Shown in pieces: positions 18,298-29,234 of a stretch of 64,000 bases of DNA (position 1 is the first letter of the stretch; each line of letters begins with the position of its first letter). The stretch is from NCBI GenBank assembly GCA_946811185.2, contig OX328109.1, forward strand, positions 34,394,129 through 34,458,128. Direction: 5' to 3'. The notes under the pieces were generated by a model, which made no database searches, was not told the origin of the DNA, and saw only the letters and a program-made list of their open reading frames with translations. The DNA comes from Hippopus hippopus. Lineage: Eukaryota; Mollusca; Bivalvia; Cardiida; Cardiidae. Position numbers and translations under genes: made by a program.

Positions 18298-18425
18298 GCT
18301 TTCCTGGAATTTCTTTTACTAGTACTTCGCACTATACCCTTCTCTAGCCACTGGCTGCTTTCCTACATAACCATTTTCGAAATATTGATCAGCGGTGAGA
18401 GAGGAATGAGCTGGTCAACTACCTT
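18297..18425 (-). repeat. SINE body fragment, minus orientation
   Basis: The CATGCTTTCCTGGAATTTCT and CCACTGGCTGCTTTCCTACA blocks match the minus orientation of the body of the SINE at 46608. Confidence 0.65.
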
Positions 18426-18689
18426 AAGCCATACCCATTACACACTCGAAATTGCATTCCTATTCTAGTTTGCAGGGATTTCCTAGATTTCAAAGGGGAT
18501 CAATATCCGATTGGCTAAACCTTGTGGCTCAGCAAATAACTGTTTGTGCAACTTTCTAAATGTAGAAAGAGTATTAGAGTGCAATTTACTTGATATATCA
18601 TGTATACGGACCCTGGGGTATGCAGGGCTCTTGACAAGGGAAATTGATTTCAAAAACACAGAGACCGTTTCTTGTAATGTATTTTAAAC

Positions 18690-18913
18690 CCGTTACAACC
18701 CAATCCCGAGTTTTAAAGACCCTGAAATAGAAGGCTTTTGAAAACATCATAGGAAAAGAAGAAAATGCTGGAAACCAGCATTTTCTCCTTTTCACATAAT
18801 GATTTCTGGTCCATTAAAGACAGAAATCACCATTTTAACTACATTTATTTGTCGTGTGCAAATGTTTTGAACTTTGTTCAGTCCAAAATTTTGTCGTTTG
18901 ATAAAGACTTAAT
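18690..18913 (-). repeat. P2 hairpin MITE copy, 3' of gene A
   Basis: Hairpin apex ATGCTGGAAACCAGCATTTT at its centre and GTCCAAAATTTTGTCGTTTG near its end. It ends just before the likely poly(A) signal of gene A. Confidence 0.8.
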
Positions 18914-18928
18914 TGACTTTTCTCTTCT

Positions 18929-18934
18929 TTTATT
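18929..18934 (-). terminator. Possible AATAAA poly(A) signal of gene A
   Basis: TTTATT on the + strand is AATAAA on the minus strand, about 107 bases after the gene A stop. It is a single hexamer in AT-rich sequence. Confidence 0.45.
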
Positions 18935-19040
18935 TTCCTTTTTACAAAATAAGTAACGAAGTACAAAATTCTAAAAATTTTTGAATCCGCATCTACACTG
19001 GCACACTATTGAAGCACGGATTGAAAAAAAAATGAACTGT

Positions 19041-19174
19041 TCAAATAGCAGGCACACACTGTTTACCACAACCTCTTGGGCAGCATTTTTGACCCCAGGG
19101 ACATTCCTTGTCGCTTCTGCAGTGGTCCTCTGTAACAACGCATATCGTAATGATGTCATTCTTTGGGCAGCGCA
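19041..19174 (-). CDS. Gene A exon 4: WAP domain and stop
   Basis: Acceptor TTTTATTTCCAG. It encodes RCPKNDIITIC, DHCRSDKECPWGQKCC and PRGCGKQCVPAI, the eight-cysteine WAP pattern, then TGA. Confidence 0.93.
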
Positions 19175-22100
19175 CTGGAAATAAAAATTGTGTTATCTTA
19201 TTTTCTACACATGAATCATGCTCTGTGAAAAGGGAGCAAACGGAGTTGTAGTGCATCTCCGTGATACTTGATACCAAGCAAGTTATCACATCAGTGTGGA
19301 TCCATTAAATCCATTTTTCTAAGCACCCCAAAATCATGGGGTAGAATGGTCCTTTGACATGCAGAAAATTTACAAGTTTCGATCCATGTCAGCCTACGCA
19401 GTCTCTGCAGGCTGACATGGGTCGATACGGTTTGCAGATGCATGAAGCCTTCTTTTTCACATCGCATGGCTCATATACGGGTTAAATGGTCGTAGCAAAA
19501 TACATCTAACGAAATTACAACATACAACACAAAAAATTTAAAAAAAAATACTCACGGACTGGTTGAATCAGTCGTCGTTTGCAACATTCACCAAGCTCGA
19601 ACGGCTTACTTGTCGAACAGAATTCACCTTGACCACACTTTCTGCGAACTGGCATTGGCATCAACGCGGGAACCAGCGTCACTCCTTTACAGAGTTGTTT
19701 GGGTTCAACTGATATAGCATAAGGAGGGCAAGGGACATCAGGAGCCGCTGGAACATTAACAGAGAGATTGATGAAGGAATTTTAGAAAAAATGTGCATTT
19801 CTAACCAATACTTGTGTTCCGTTTGGTTGGAATTATGCATCCTATATCAATTGTGAAACCAAGTTTTTAGCTTGGTTGTTTTCGAAGAAAACGTCAAGAT
19901 ATTGCCAATGCCCTGGCATCGTCGTTGCCGTAATCTGCGTCGGCGTATTTGTCGTCGAGCAAAAACGTTGACATTTCATAACATCTCTGTTATAACTGAA
20001 GATATTTACTTCAAAATCGAACTTGCTGTTAACTATCAAAAAGGGAACCCATACAGCATGGGTAGGTAACCATTAAAATATTTTGAAACAGTTATGCCCC
20101 TTTTTCGACTTAGAATTTTCACTAAATACAGGTAAACCAAAACCCTTTGTCGACTAAGAATTTTCAAAGGGAAATGACATTTTATAATATCTCTGTCATA
20201 ACCGAAGATTTTTACTCCAGACTTGTGCTATATTGGTATTAACTATCAACAGGGAGCCCATACAAAAGGGGCAAGTAACCACCAAAATATATTTGACAGT
20301 TATGCCCCTTGTCGGCTTAGAATTTTCACTAAATACAACCGAAGCCGAGCATTGGCACACGCATGCTGTGCTCTTTTTACAGCTTAGATCATTTACTCTT
20401 GATGATCGCTTTTTGGCTGACTTCAGAACCAGTACTGGCAGTGTGCCTTGTGAGATTCAAACGGTCATCCATGCTCATAAAGGGTTTTGATACTGGTTAC
20501 TAACTCTTCTAATGCTGGCCGCTCTGACAATACAACGTTCAGAGTAGTATAGTTCCTTCATTAAGACACCAAAGAAAGCCTTTAACCCTTAGAATGCCCA
20601 AAAAACCGAACAAACATTCTCATTATAAAAAAAAATGCCATTCAAAGGTTGCTTCTACCCAGAGTATCTCAGTAAAGCGGACAGTGTGGATCAAAGATCA
20701 GACTGCACGTTTTGTGCAGTCTGATCTCTCAACTATACTGGCCGCAAAGACAATTTATGTGTTGAAAGGCACTTTCAGAGTTAAAACGAGAAAACGTGGC
20801 ATGATCCCTAACGTTGCAGTCAGCTTGACGTATTGAATTACCTCTCAATGTGAATTATCAGTTTATAACCGCACTACCACCTGCGTATGACCTCTGTTTT
20901 GCAGACCAGCAATAGACACAATATTGAAAAAAGTGGAAACTACTCATGAACAGCAGTTTCTTTATTTTCAAGATGTTTTCACGTATTTTCATTTACCATT
21001 TTTTTTTTTTTTTTTTCCAATAAGTTTATTTTTTCAGTAATTAACGATCGTGATATAGGGACTCTGCTTAAATCTGTGGTAAATCGTAGGACTCGTAACC
21101 TGGAGGCCTCGCTTGAAGCACTAGATTTTTCATGGGAGTGTCCTTAGGCAAGACACACTCATAGTCCCAGCCTAGTACTGGTGAATCCCAGGACATATAT
21201 ATGTGAAATGTCGCCGTGATATGACTGAAATAATCTGAGAGCGGCATAAAACACCATTCAATCGATCGATCGGTCGGTCGGTCGATCGGTCAATCCGTCG
21301 ATCAATCAATTATTCAATCAATCAACCATTCAAGCCTTCGAAACAATACATGTGTTAACAAATTTATCAATTATAAACACTCCTTCGTGAGATTTGCTTA
21401 CATAAAGTTATCATGCGCAAATTATACAAGCTTGTAGGGCAAATTACTTACGATTACACTTGCATGTTGCACAGCCTTTTTTATCCAGGACATTTCCGTA
21501 TTCACACACAAAGTCACAAGCATGTGGGCATTGTACAAGTCCGAAACCGTAACCTTGACCTGTCACAGAATGAAAACGGTGAACAGTTTAAGGTTCGAAT
21601 CTATCTAGACCTTTACTAACTCTCATCTACAAAGATTTTTTTTTCTTCACGTTGATAATCTTCAAATATAACAGGACTTAGTGTATGACATATGAAATCA
21701 AAGAAAAAAAAGTGAAAGATAAAGAATTTAAATAATAACTAATACTTATAAATGAAAAAAACATTCGTCAGAGAGAAGAGCATTGCTTTTATTTAACCTG
21801 GATGGCCAGGTTATGTCACACGATTATCTGAAATTATCCTTTTTGTTTTAAAGAGAGAAGTTTCAGCATACTTGAATTTGACCCCATAGTTTTCCCATAC
21901 AATGTATAAGAGCCACGCTGTATAAAAGATCCCCGGCTTTATACATTTGCAAAAAGTACTGATCCAGGTCAGCCTATGCAGTCCGCTCACAGGCTGAGTT
22001 GGGTCGAAATTTTTTGGTATTGGCTAATTACCTGCATTTCAAAGGTACCTCATGATTCAGTATCATGTTTCAAAGAGATGTATTAAACCCCCTTTTCCAA

Positions 22101-22368
22101 GAGAATGGCTCATATCTGCTATGCCAAGTCCAAAAGTGGTATGTTTCGGCAGGGGTACGTTTCGGGAAAGGAACGTTTCGGCAGTAGTGCGCTTCGTCCT
22201 TCACCATAGAAGACACATTATCTAGGCCCTACTTTTGAAAAAAGTAGTCCTTTTTTAGAGAAATAGTTTGCTCAACCCAAATACTTATAAAAACATGGAA
22301 CACTTACCACTTACAAAGCCTGCAAACAAAGCAGCAAAAGAACAAATCACTAACAAATTAAACGCCAT
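19041..22368 (-). CDS. Gene A: secreted antistasin / six-cysteine / WAP protein (complete, 4 exons)
   Basis: Exons 22308-22368, 21452-21559, 19556-19747 and 19041-19174 join to 165 codons including the stop (164 residues). All introns are GT-AG and phase 1. Residues 1-20 are a signal peptide (MAFNLLVICSFAALFAGFVS). Residues 31-55 are an antistasin-type domain (C31, C35, C39, then EYG, D46, C50, C53, C55). Residues 63-112 are an unfamiliar six-cysteine module. Residues 123-160 are a WAP four-disulfide core with all eight cysteines. Antistasin and WAP domains commonly inhibit serine proteases, so a secreted inhibitor role (defence, shell or mucus) is inferred. A TATA box lies 48 bases before the start. 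Gene B is a paralogue on the same strand. Confidence 0.9.
19203..19482. repeat. P1 hairpin MITE in gene A intron 3
   Basis: Full-length worn copy between CATGAATCATGCTCTGTGAA and CGCATGGCTCATATA. It fills most of the intron between the six-cysteine and WAP exons. Confidence 0.82.
19556..19747 (-). CDS. Gene A exon 3: six-cysteine module
   Basis: A 64-codon phase 1-1 exon between TTAATGTTCCAG and GTGAGT. Cysteine spacing is C-x12-C-x17-C-x5-C-x10-CC, with GEFCSTSKPFELGECC at the end. It is homologous to both exons 3a and 3b of gene B. Confidence 0.9.
19970..20340. repeat. Two-copy tandem repeat, 206-base period
   Basis: GACATTTCATAACATCTCTG at 19970 recurs as GACATTTTATAATATCTCTG at 20176, and both copies run to TTAGAATTTTCACTAAATAC. 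It lies in gene A intron 2. Confidence 0.85.
20580..20770. repeat. P3 hairpin repeat copy
   Basis: Contains AGATCAGACTGCACGTTTTG, TGCAGTCTGATCT and flanking GGACAGTGTGGATCA. It lies in gene A intron 2. Confidence 0.8.
21075..21330 (+). repeat. SINE with Nin-like core, followed by ATCGGTCG-type simple repeat
   Basis: The head has GACTCGTAACC, the body GGGAGTGTCCTTAGGCAAGA, and the tail ATATGACTGAAATAATCTGA and GCGGCATAAAACACC. It runs into a simple repeat of ATCGATCGGTCGGTCG type. Gene A intron 2. Confidence 0.75.
21452..21559 (-). CDS. Gene A exon 2: antistasin-type domain
   Basis: A 36-codon phase 1-1 exon between TTCTGTGACAG and GTAAGT. Pattern C-x3-C-x3-C-x-Y-G-x3-D-x2-G-C-x2-C-x-C, typical of antistasin repeats. 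Confidence 0.92.
21905..22115. repeat. P1 hairpin MITE copy in gene A intron 1
   Basis: Shortened copy. The stem CAGGTCAGCCTATGCAGTCC is present, the segment after CTCATGATTCAG is deleted, and it ends AGAATGGCTCATAT. Confidence 0.75.
22308..22368 (-). CDS. Gene A exon 1: signal peptide
   Basis: ATG at 22366-22368, a hydrophobic core (LLVICSFAALFAGF), then donor GTAAGT. It is 61 bases, the same as gene B exon 1, with residues NxLxICSxAxLFxG shared. Confidence 0.9.
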
Positions 22369-22415
22369 CACTGTCAAGCGCTGTCGTAAAATAAATAAAA
22401 TCTAATTGGCGGTTG

Positions 22416-22424
22416 CTTTTATAG
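22416..22424 (-). promoter_or_regulatory. TATA box of gene A
   Basis: CTATAAAAG on the minus strand, 48 bases upstream of the start codon, which leaves room for a leader of about 20 bases. Confidence 0.65.
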
Positions 22425-22519
22425 CACGTAAGGGAGTGTAAAAACCACGTAAAAAAGTCGCATCCGGTACCTGTTGACATGGGCATGTCCTGTTTTACGG
22501 ATTGTTATTCAAAGTTGGA

Positions 22520-22732
22520 TTGTAAACTCCTTACCATTTGACAAAATTTTTGACCCGTCCAAATTGAAAGTATTGGCAGACGACAAATAAATTTGGCTCA
22601 AATGATGTGACTTTACTTCGAAATGGTAGAAAAGATTATGGGAAAAGGAGAAAATGCTGGTAACCAGCATTTTCTCCTTTTGCCACAATGTTTTCGAAAG
22701 CTCTAAACTCTGGATTGTGCTGTAAAGGGTTA
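22520..22732 (-). repeat. P2 hairpin MITE copy upstream of gene A
   Basis: Starts CTCCTTACCATTTGACAAAA with the apex AATGCTGGTAACCAGCATTT, about 100 bases beyond the TATA box of gene A. Gene B also has a P2 copy just upstream of its promoter. Confidence 0.85.
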
Positions 22733-23365
22733 ATTACGGATAAAATACATATTTGGGGTTTGAAAATGCGGATCATAACAACCAAGCTAAATCTGCAAAG
22801 GCGATAAATCGTGAAATATCAACGTATAGATTTTGCATTACCGTCCAAAAACACGAAGGCTGATTGGGATAAGTTGTGCGCCTTGTATTTAAGGAGTTGA
22901 GAAGGATTACTCCATGATGGCCTATTTGATGTTTTACTATTTAAGGGCATGTAGCCAACGACCGGGGTAACGTATTTAGTCATCTTATGTCGAAGAGGTA
23001 ACACTAAATTAAACAGAGCACATGCAATTGGTAAATAGACCAAATCGTCGAAGTATTACTCTCAGACGAAAACAATGTCTTTTTACGGTTGGCTGATTTC
23101 ATGATAGTAGGGGAAACTGGCATTCTTTTTTTAAAATGCCCGTTGTACTGTTTATGTAATGAAGCAATGCGTTTTATTACCTGTCTTACCTGTTATGTGT
23201 TTGTTTTGCACTATTGTGTTTGTCAACAAAGGCCAAGATTATCATCTGAGAGTAATACCAATGATTTAGTATTCAAAGTATTTACTAAGGAAAGGTTTAT
23301 CAACTTAGGCTATTCATGCTGATATAATAGCAACTTTATGGAAGGATGTCCCTTATATGCTTGGG

Positions 23366-23600
23366 TCATGCGTGGCATAGTGGTGGAGTGTAGGACTCGT
23401 AACCTAGTGTCCCCGGATTCTAGCCTCACCGGAACCATTGTGTTTTTGGTGGATGTGTCTTTGGGCAAGACACTTTAGAGCCGTAGCCTAGTGCTGGTGA
23501 AACCCAGGACATACGTGAATATGTGAGCTCCCGCCGTAATATGACTGAAATAATGTTAAAAGCGGCGTAAAACACAATTCAACTAACTAACCAACCAACT
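23366..23600 (+). repeat. SINE with Nin-like core
   Basis: Head GTGGCATAGTGGTGGAGTGT, body GTGTCTTTGGGCAAGACACT, tail ATATGACTGAAATAATG and AGCGGCGTAAAACAC, then (ACTA)n-like A-rich sequence. Confidence 0.8.
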
Positions 23601-23649
23601 TTTCTATGCTACAATAAGACATGGATGTTGGAGTTTAAGCGTTGTAGGC

Positions 23650-24625
23650 AGAACTTTGAAAATAACCCCGTCCTGAAAGACCTGTGACTCTGATCATTCC
23701 TAGCGTGACCACTATAGTCCACGCTATTTTTAATGGTGACAGATGTGTTAAAGAGAATTATAAAACAAGTAATGACGGGATTTTATAGGAAATAGTTCAT
23801 CACATTCTTACGGACGATCTTGAAATGAGAAAAACTCTCATTCCGTTTGGTACGAGTACCAAGACTGCTGACAATTAATCAGAGGCACCCAAGACGGAAT
23901 ACTAGTATGTCACGTGCTAATCTTAAATTTTGGGAGGCAGGTCCTTCCAAATTTCTGCTCAGCGTTGAGACTGGATGAAACATGGGTTGATCTGTTCACC
24001 CTAGAGGACAGACAGCAATCGAAACAATGGAAACACGATGGCTCATACTCGACGAAGAAGGCAAAAGCTGCTCCATCAGTTGGCAAGGTTAAGGTATCAA
24101 TTTTCTTGAATTCTGATAGTACTATTACAAAAGATTGTCCCAACAATGGACAAACAATCAACAAACATTATTTAGTATCACTTATTAGACAGTTTACTCT
24201 TTACCACACGACAAGATTTTAGACTTGTCCAAATTCAAAGCATTTGCAGACGACAAATAATTGTGACTCAAATTTGGGATTTTTCTTTGAAAGGATAGAA
24301 AAAATTGTAGTTACCAGCATTTTCTTCTTTTTGGACAATGCTTTCAAACCACAGGTCATTAAAAGGTGGGTTTGTTTGGTACGAGATTAAGAGAGCATAT
24401 GAGGGTCTATCGCCAATGAGAGCTCAGTAAGGGTGTGCGGTTTTACCAGGACAATCGCACAGCTTATAAGTCTGCCTTTGATATGGCTGCAATTGATCAT
24501 TACGGCTTCGAATTATTTAGGACCCCCTTGCTTGCCTGGTCTCCCTCTATCAGACTATAATTTTTTTCCGATTCTAAAACAAGGCCATTTGTCGAAAAGT
24601 TCCACTGTCTAAACGAACCGCTATC
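23650..24625 (+). pseudogene. Mariner transposase, dead, split by a P2 MITE
   Basis: Reading across frames gives HHILTDDLEMRK, then ANLKFWEAGPSKFLLS, then LDETWVDLF and RQQSKQWKHDGSYSTKKAKA, the order and spacing of a mariner transposase. The first catalytic aspartate sits in DETW. After the P2 insertion at 24188-24385 the match resumes with KGVRFYQDNRTAYKSA, holding the second aspartate, and DHYGFELF. Stops and frame shifts break it throughout. The mariner terminal repeats were not located. Confidence 0.85.
24188..24385 (+). repeat. P2 hairpin MITE copy inside the mariner
   Basis: Starts GTTTACTCTTTACCACACGA and GACAAGATTTTAGACTTGTC. It splits the transposase reading between LIRQF and the KGVRFYQDN block, so it inserted after the mariner. 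Confidence 0.85.
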
Positions 24626-24639
24626 GAAATATACCAATC

Positions 24640-25490
24640 TGGACTTAGCCTACCTCACATATGGGAATAATATAGGCGTCGAACTCACGCATGCTGCGCT
24701 TTTTTGTAGGATCAAAATTGGGTACTTTCAGATTATCGTGCGCCTGGGTTTCCTGGGTCTAATAAAAATGTTCACTACCTTGTCAGCGTTGTCTACGGTA
24801 TCCACATGTGGTAAACCTCTGGTGATCCATTGAAGTCCCTCGGCTTTATATGTACCTACTCGTTACACTTTCTCGTCGCTTATACCTACCCACTCGGTAC
24901 ACTTTCTCGTCGGAAATACGCCTTTTTACAGTTCTTAAAATTGTACGGCTCCACTTGAAATAGAAAACATGAGTCATATTTTTCTATAGAAATCTTTCTG
25001 AATATTTTTCCGTTGACGAATGGTTTAGCCAATAAGAAGTTGTATTTCTTTCAAATTTAGAAAATTTGTCGGCATGAGACTAGGATTTTTTTTTTTTTTT
25101 TTTCAGAATGGTGGGTGAATACAGAACCTGGTGAAATCATTTAGCTTCGGACTGCGTCACACAAAAAGGATCTCTGAAAATGTTGTTTGTAGTGTTGTTG
25201 TTGTTGATGGTGGTGGTAGTAGTGTTGGTGTTGTTGGTGGTGATGGTCTTAAATAGATAGAATATAACAGCAGACCAGTCATTTCCACTATTTTTTGTTG
25301 AATTTAGCACTAAGAAACCAGCCATGAATAATAACTAGGGAAGGTAGAGCTGATGTTCAACTCTTTTCTATCATATTCTGTACATGTATATCTTTGTTCT
25401 GAAATGTATCATTCAGACTAAGTGTCTAACCAATTTCCTCTTCGTCTGTTCATTTGTCTGCCACTTGCTCTATCTCCTTAGTCTTGTCTG
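24640..25490. other. No gene recognised
   Basis: Low-complexity patches include a poly(T) run near 25090 and GTT/GGT triplets at 25187-25245. Nothing else is supported. Confidence 0.5.
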
Positions 25491-25494
25491 CCAC

Positions 25495-25496
25495 AT

Positions 25497-25576
<80 letters not shown>
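25495..25576. repeat. (CT)n microsatellite
   Basis: About forty uninterrupted CT units. Confidence 0.98.
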
Positions 25577-25581
<5 letters not shown>

Positions 25582-25799
25582 TGTGTGTCCTCTCTCTCAA
25601 ATTTCAGTCCTATTTGCTGTTTGACATAATCAAAAATAGGCATTTATAACCGAGAGCAGCTTTTTTGAAAAATGCCGCAATCTTATGTTTATTTTTATTT
25701 GTTGTTGTTGGAACAAACGTAATGACATCAGGCTGAAATAAAGATGCCCGTCTACAGCCGGTGAGCAAAAGCGCTGTTAATTTTCAAACAATTTAGAAT

Positions 25800-26330
25800 G
25801 GTACAGAAATCAGTCCTTTGTGTAAACATGGATAAATTACTGACATATATGGTGTAATTGAAAAAAAGAAACACGGAGATTTGTATTAGAAACCGAACAT
25901 TGGTCAGAAGAAAACTGGCTGACGATCGAAGCTGTAAACAATGGCGGTGCGTCACGGAAATTTATCGTTGGTTTCCGCCTAGAGTTGGATACGGTGTAAT
26001 TTGCATATAGCCTGCGACCTCCGTCTGAAAATCGAGGCTGCAACAGAGAAGCCTCCATTTTCCTTTGTTTACCTCATTAAACGGAGGGCGAAGGTCAAAT
26101 ATAGTCACGTGACAGAATGCATGATCATCATACGAATCTACCCGAGTGTATAACGGATATACCGAAAATCTTCGATTCAAAAACAGGAAACGACTACTCT
26201 GTTTACATGGAAGGCCGCAACTCAGTCAAATGCATTTTCTATCGACCGTAATCTAAGCAACCTTGCAACCGTCAGGCTCAATATTTGGCATGAAGATATA
26301 AGAATGACTATATTTTGATAAAATAGAGAC
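25800..26330. repeat. Dispersed repeat related to 38255-38490
   Basis: Shares GATAAATTAC, AAAATCTTCGATTC, AATGCATTTTCTATCG and TTTGGCATGAAGATA with the 38.3-kb copy in the same order. No coding potential was recognised. Confidence 0.6.
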
Positions 26331-27253
26331 AAAATGAGTTAAAACTGGCTTAAAATGAGTATAAGGGCCTCTTTAAATGTTCTAAAACGGCTTTAATTTT
26401 ATTTACTTGTTATTATTATTATTTGGTGTTTGGTATAGCATAAAGTGGTAGGTTCGAGACTCACAAGAAGTAGCCTATATTTCCGCCTATTCGATCCCCT
26501 TAGCCATAAAGTTTGCGCATGCGCAAAGGAAACTTGCCTTACACTGTTTTCGCTGATCATAAAATATCTTTTATGCTTTAGTGCAAAGGATCAAGTATCT
26601 ATTGAAGACTATTAAAACGTATATCTAAAAATAATCACACTTTTTCGTATTGAGGTCATCGGTCATAATCATGAAGGCGCTTTCTCGTCTATTCGCACCC
26701 TGATTGGATGAGGTGAAAAATTCAACTTTCTACAGTTATGTTCATAAGTTTTGCTTCTCCAGATTCATAAAAAACAATCGAGAAATGTTTTGAAACACTT
26801 AAACTATGAAAATTCTAACAAGTAAAACGTATATACATCTTTTTTGGATAGTCTGGTACTTCTAATTAAGTTTATAATGAGGATAATAGGAATGTTACCA
26901 CACGCTCCGGAGTACAAAAACTCAAGTGGACCCAGTGATTGCGCACATTACGCTGACCCCATGATACAATCTTTAAATATTGACATGTCTTGTGGTCAGG
27001 TGGGCTTAATGAAGCACATACATGTACATAGCATTTTTTTTTTGCCAATTAATATGTCCCGGTCTGGTTCAGTATCAGGTCCATCCTTATAATAGGTATC
27101 AATTTGCAATCTGCTTGTTGGTTTTGGACTTCCGATAAGCTTTTTTTTTCTGACTTGTGTGTCAGCTGATTTGTTTCTTGTTAAGTTTACATTTATTAGT
27201 TTTTGTTTTGTCACTTATGTAGCTTGTACATTGTGGGATAAATGTATCATTTG

Positions 27254-27538
27254 TTATAACTTTTTCAGATAGATTAGGAGGTTTGACTTTTCCCTTTTCA
27301 TTATCTTTTTAGTGTGTTTTTCTGGTACATGTATCTTTATATTTTCTTCTTTCTTTTTCAGGAACCTTTTTACAGCTTCAGGTCCAGCTTTAATAGCTCC
27401 TACCTTTTCAAAAGTCATTGCTTCTCTGAAATTTTCACATGGAAGAAATTGGTCTGCTTTTACAGTGTTCATGTCAAATGGAAAAATATGATACCCTTTG
27501 CTCTGAAACATGCACCTTTCATAAAATCCAGATTCCAC
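27254..27538 (-). pseudogene. Possible pogo/Tigger-type transposase C-terminal fragment
   Basis: A 94-codon frame reads SGFYERCMFQSKGYHIFPFD, then KADQFLPCENF and a lysine-rich tail. GF...G-x-x-PFD resembles the segment after the catalytic core of pogo-type DDE transposases. No catalytic residues are in this piece. It could equally be an unrelated exon. Confidence 0.3.
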
Positions 27539-27799
27539 CTTTTACCCTTAAAGATAAAAAAAAGGGGGGGTAGTAAAGAATGGCCTAATGCACTCACACA
27601 AAGCAATGACTGTGGTATTGGTGCTATGCGGCGAAGTAACAGCTTTAACTTTGGTGTTACGGTTTCCAATTACATTTGCTGGTTTATGCTCAGGCTGAAA
27701 ATCTATGGGGATTGTCAAATAAAACATTTTCCCAGAGAACAGTTTTTAACTGCATTAAGTAGTTATCGAATGCTTCAGGTATTGAACATTTAGCCCTAG

Positions 27800-28430
27800 A
27801 ACTGTCTAATCGATGGGGTTTACTGTATAAATTATGCTTGACTCCAACCTTTTAGGAAATGAATAAAGCTGATTATCACTCATTGGTGTGATATTTTTTC
27901 TGTTTTTGATTTTATAAGCTATTTCTTCAACAAGATTCTGTGTGCTAGAATTGGACAAGCCATAGCTAACATCTGCTCTCAATTGAATATGTTCTACTTA
28001 TTTTCTCTCTGCTTCTATAGAAAAAAAAACTCTCTAGCGAAAATATGGAACATAATTTATGAACAGTACTATAGAATTGTTATACACAGTAGCTTCCCCT
28101 AGTAAAGCGTTTCCATGACACAGTTTTAGATTGTTGTGTCTGCAACGAAAAGTGACGAAAATTGCCGATTTCGGTATGTTTTTTGGGGGTATTTTCAGTA
28201 TTTTTGTGACTTTTGTCCTGCATTTTCAATTAATTATGATACAAAAATTCCTTTTTTGGCAATATTTACCAGTTTTTCTTCATAATTTGGCGACTTTTAG
28301 CGATATCGTTGACTAACTTCACAAAATGCACGATTGTCCGGACGTTCTAAAATACGTCGCGTGGTAAAATTCGGAATTCGCCGAGGGATCGTGTAGATGA
28401 GAAGGTGTGAATAGATGAGAAACAGGCATA
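27800..28430. other. No gene recognised
   Basis: AT-rich. A 60-codon frame at 28131-28316 is hydrophobic, but no splice context or family match supports it. Confidence 0.45.
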
Positions 28431-28437
28431 CTTTTTT

Positions 28438-28505
28438 TTTTCGTTGCTGTGATATGACTGAAAAAAATGTTGAAAGCGGCGTAAGAACCATCCAATCAAG
28501 AAATC
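28438..28505 (+). repeat. SINE tail fragment, Nin-like core
   Basis: Only the 3' core remains: GCTGTGATATGACTGAAAAA, then GTTGAAAGCGGCGTAAGAAC. Confidence 0.7.
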
Positions 28506-28804
28506 AAACCAAATGATATATAAATTTTTAACGGAGAACAGCTTTTTTTTGTAAATTCCACCAAATTGAGACTAATTTTGTTAATCTTTTAAATACCGTT
28601 GTTTGAATTCCTTCTTTGGCTTTTTTCCCCATTGTAATTGTTGTAATTCTTGTTATTGGATCATCATCATCAACTTTAGCGTTCCTATAGTGATTAACTT
28701 GATTACGCTAGTGTTATTGCAGGCTTCTGAGAAACCAAACCGCTATAAAATGAAGAATAATTGACTGTTTAGAGTACAACTGTGTCGATTGTTTAAGGTG
28801 TATA

Positions 28805-28870
28805 ACTGTTTACGATTCGACAAAATTTTAGACTAAAAACAAGGGATTGTTTGGTAAAGAGTTTATCAAT
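28805..28870 (+). repeat. P2 hairpin MITE, internally deleted
   Basis: The two ends (GACAAAATTTTAGACTAAAA and GGGATTGTTTGGTAAAGAGT) are joined with the centre lost. Confidence 0.75.
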
Positions 28871-28940
28871 TTCTCTACAAAATTGCCTCGTGTAGCTGAT
28901 AGCTTTATAACTGAATGTTGGAGAAAGAGCCATTGGACCA

Positions 28941-29232
28941 GCCCGCATAGTTCAATAGGTAGAGCATAGGACTCGTGAACGTGATGTTTCGGGTCACTTG
29001 AAGGTGTGGGTTCGATCCTCACGTCTGCCATCTAAAATTATTAATAGTCTTTCGGATGAGACGTTAAACCGAGGTCCTGAGTGACGGCTCAATACACCGA
29101 ACACGTTAGAGAACCAGGCGTAACTTAGGATGAGTTTCGTCCTGTATCTGCACTATCCCCCGTAACAATACCAACAGCCTTCAAAGGGGCGTCGCCCATA
29201 TGGGCAACCGTTGGCGACGATAAATAAACGCA
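28941..29232 (+). repeat. tRNA-derived SINE with a CGGATGAGACGTTAAACC core
   Basis: The head has an A-box-like TAGTTCAATAGGTAGAGCA and a B-box GGTTCGATCCTC. The body carries TTTCGGATGAGACGTTAAAC and CGAGGTCCTGAGTG, a core found in many invertebrate SINEs (V- or Ceph-like). It ends GACGATAAATAAACGCA. Extra bases in the anticodon half exclude a working tRNA. Confidence 0.8.
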
Positions 29233-29234
29233 AA

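Noticed and set aside
25384..25629. Open frame rich in Ser-Leu
   Set aside because: Translation of a CT microsatellite; the same holds for 42360-42593.
28941..29031. Second tRNA-like sequence
   Set aside because: Extra bases in the anticodon half and a SINE core behind it.
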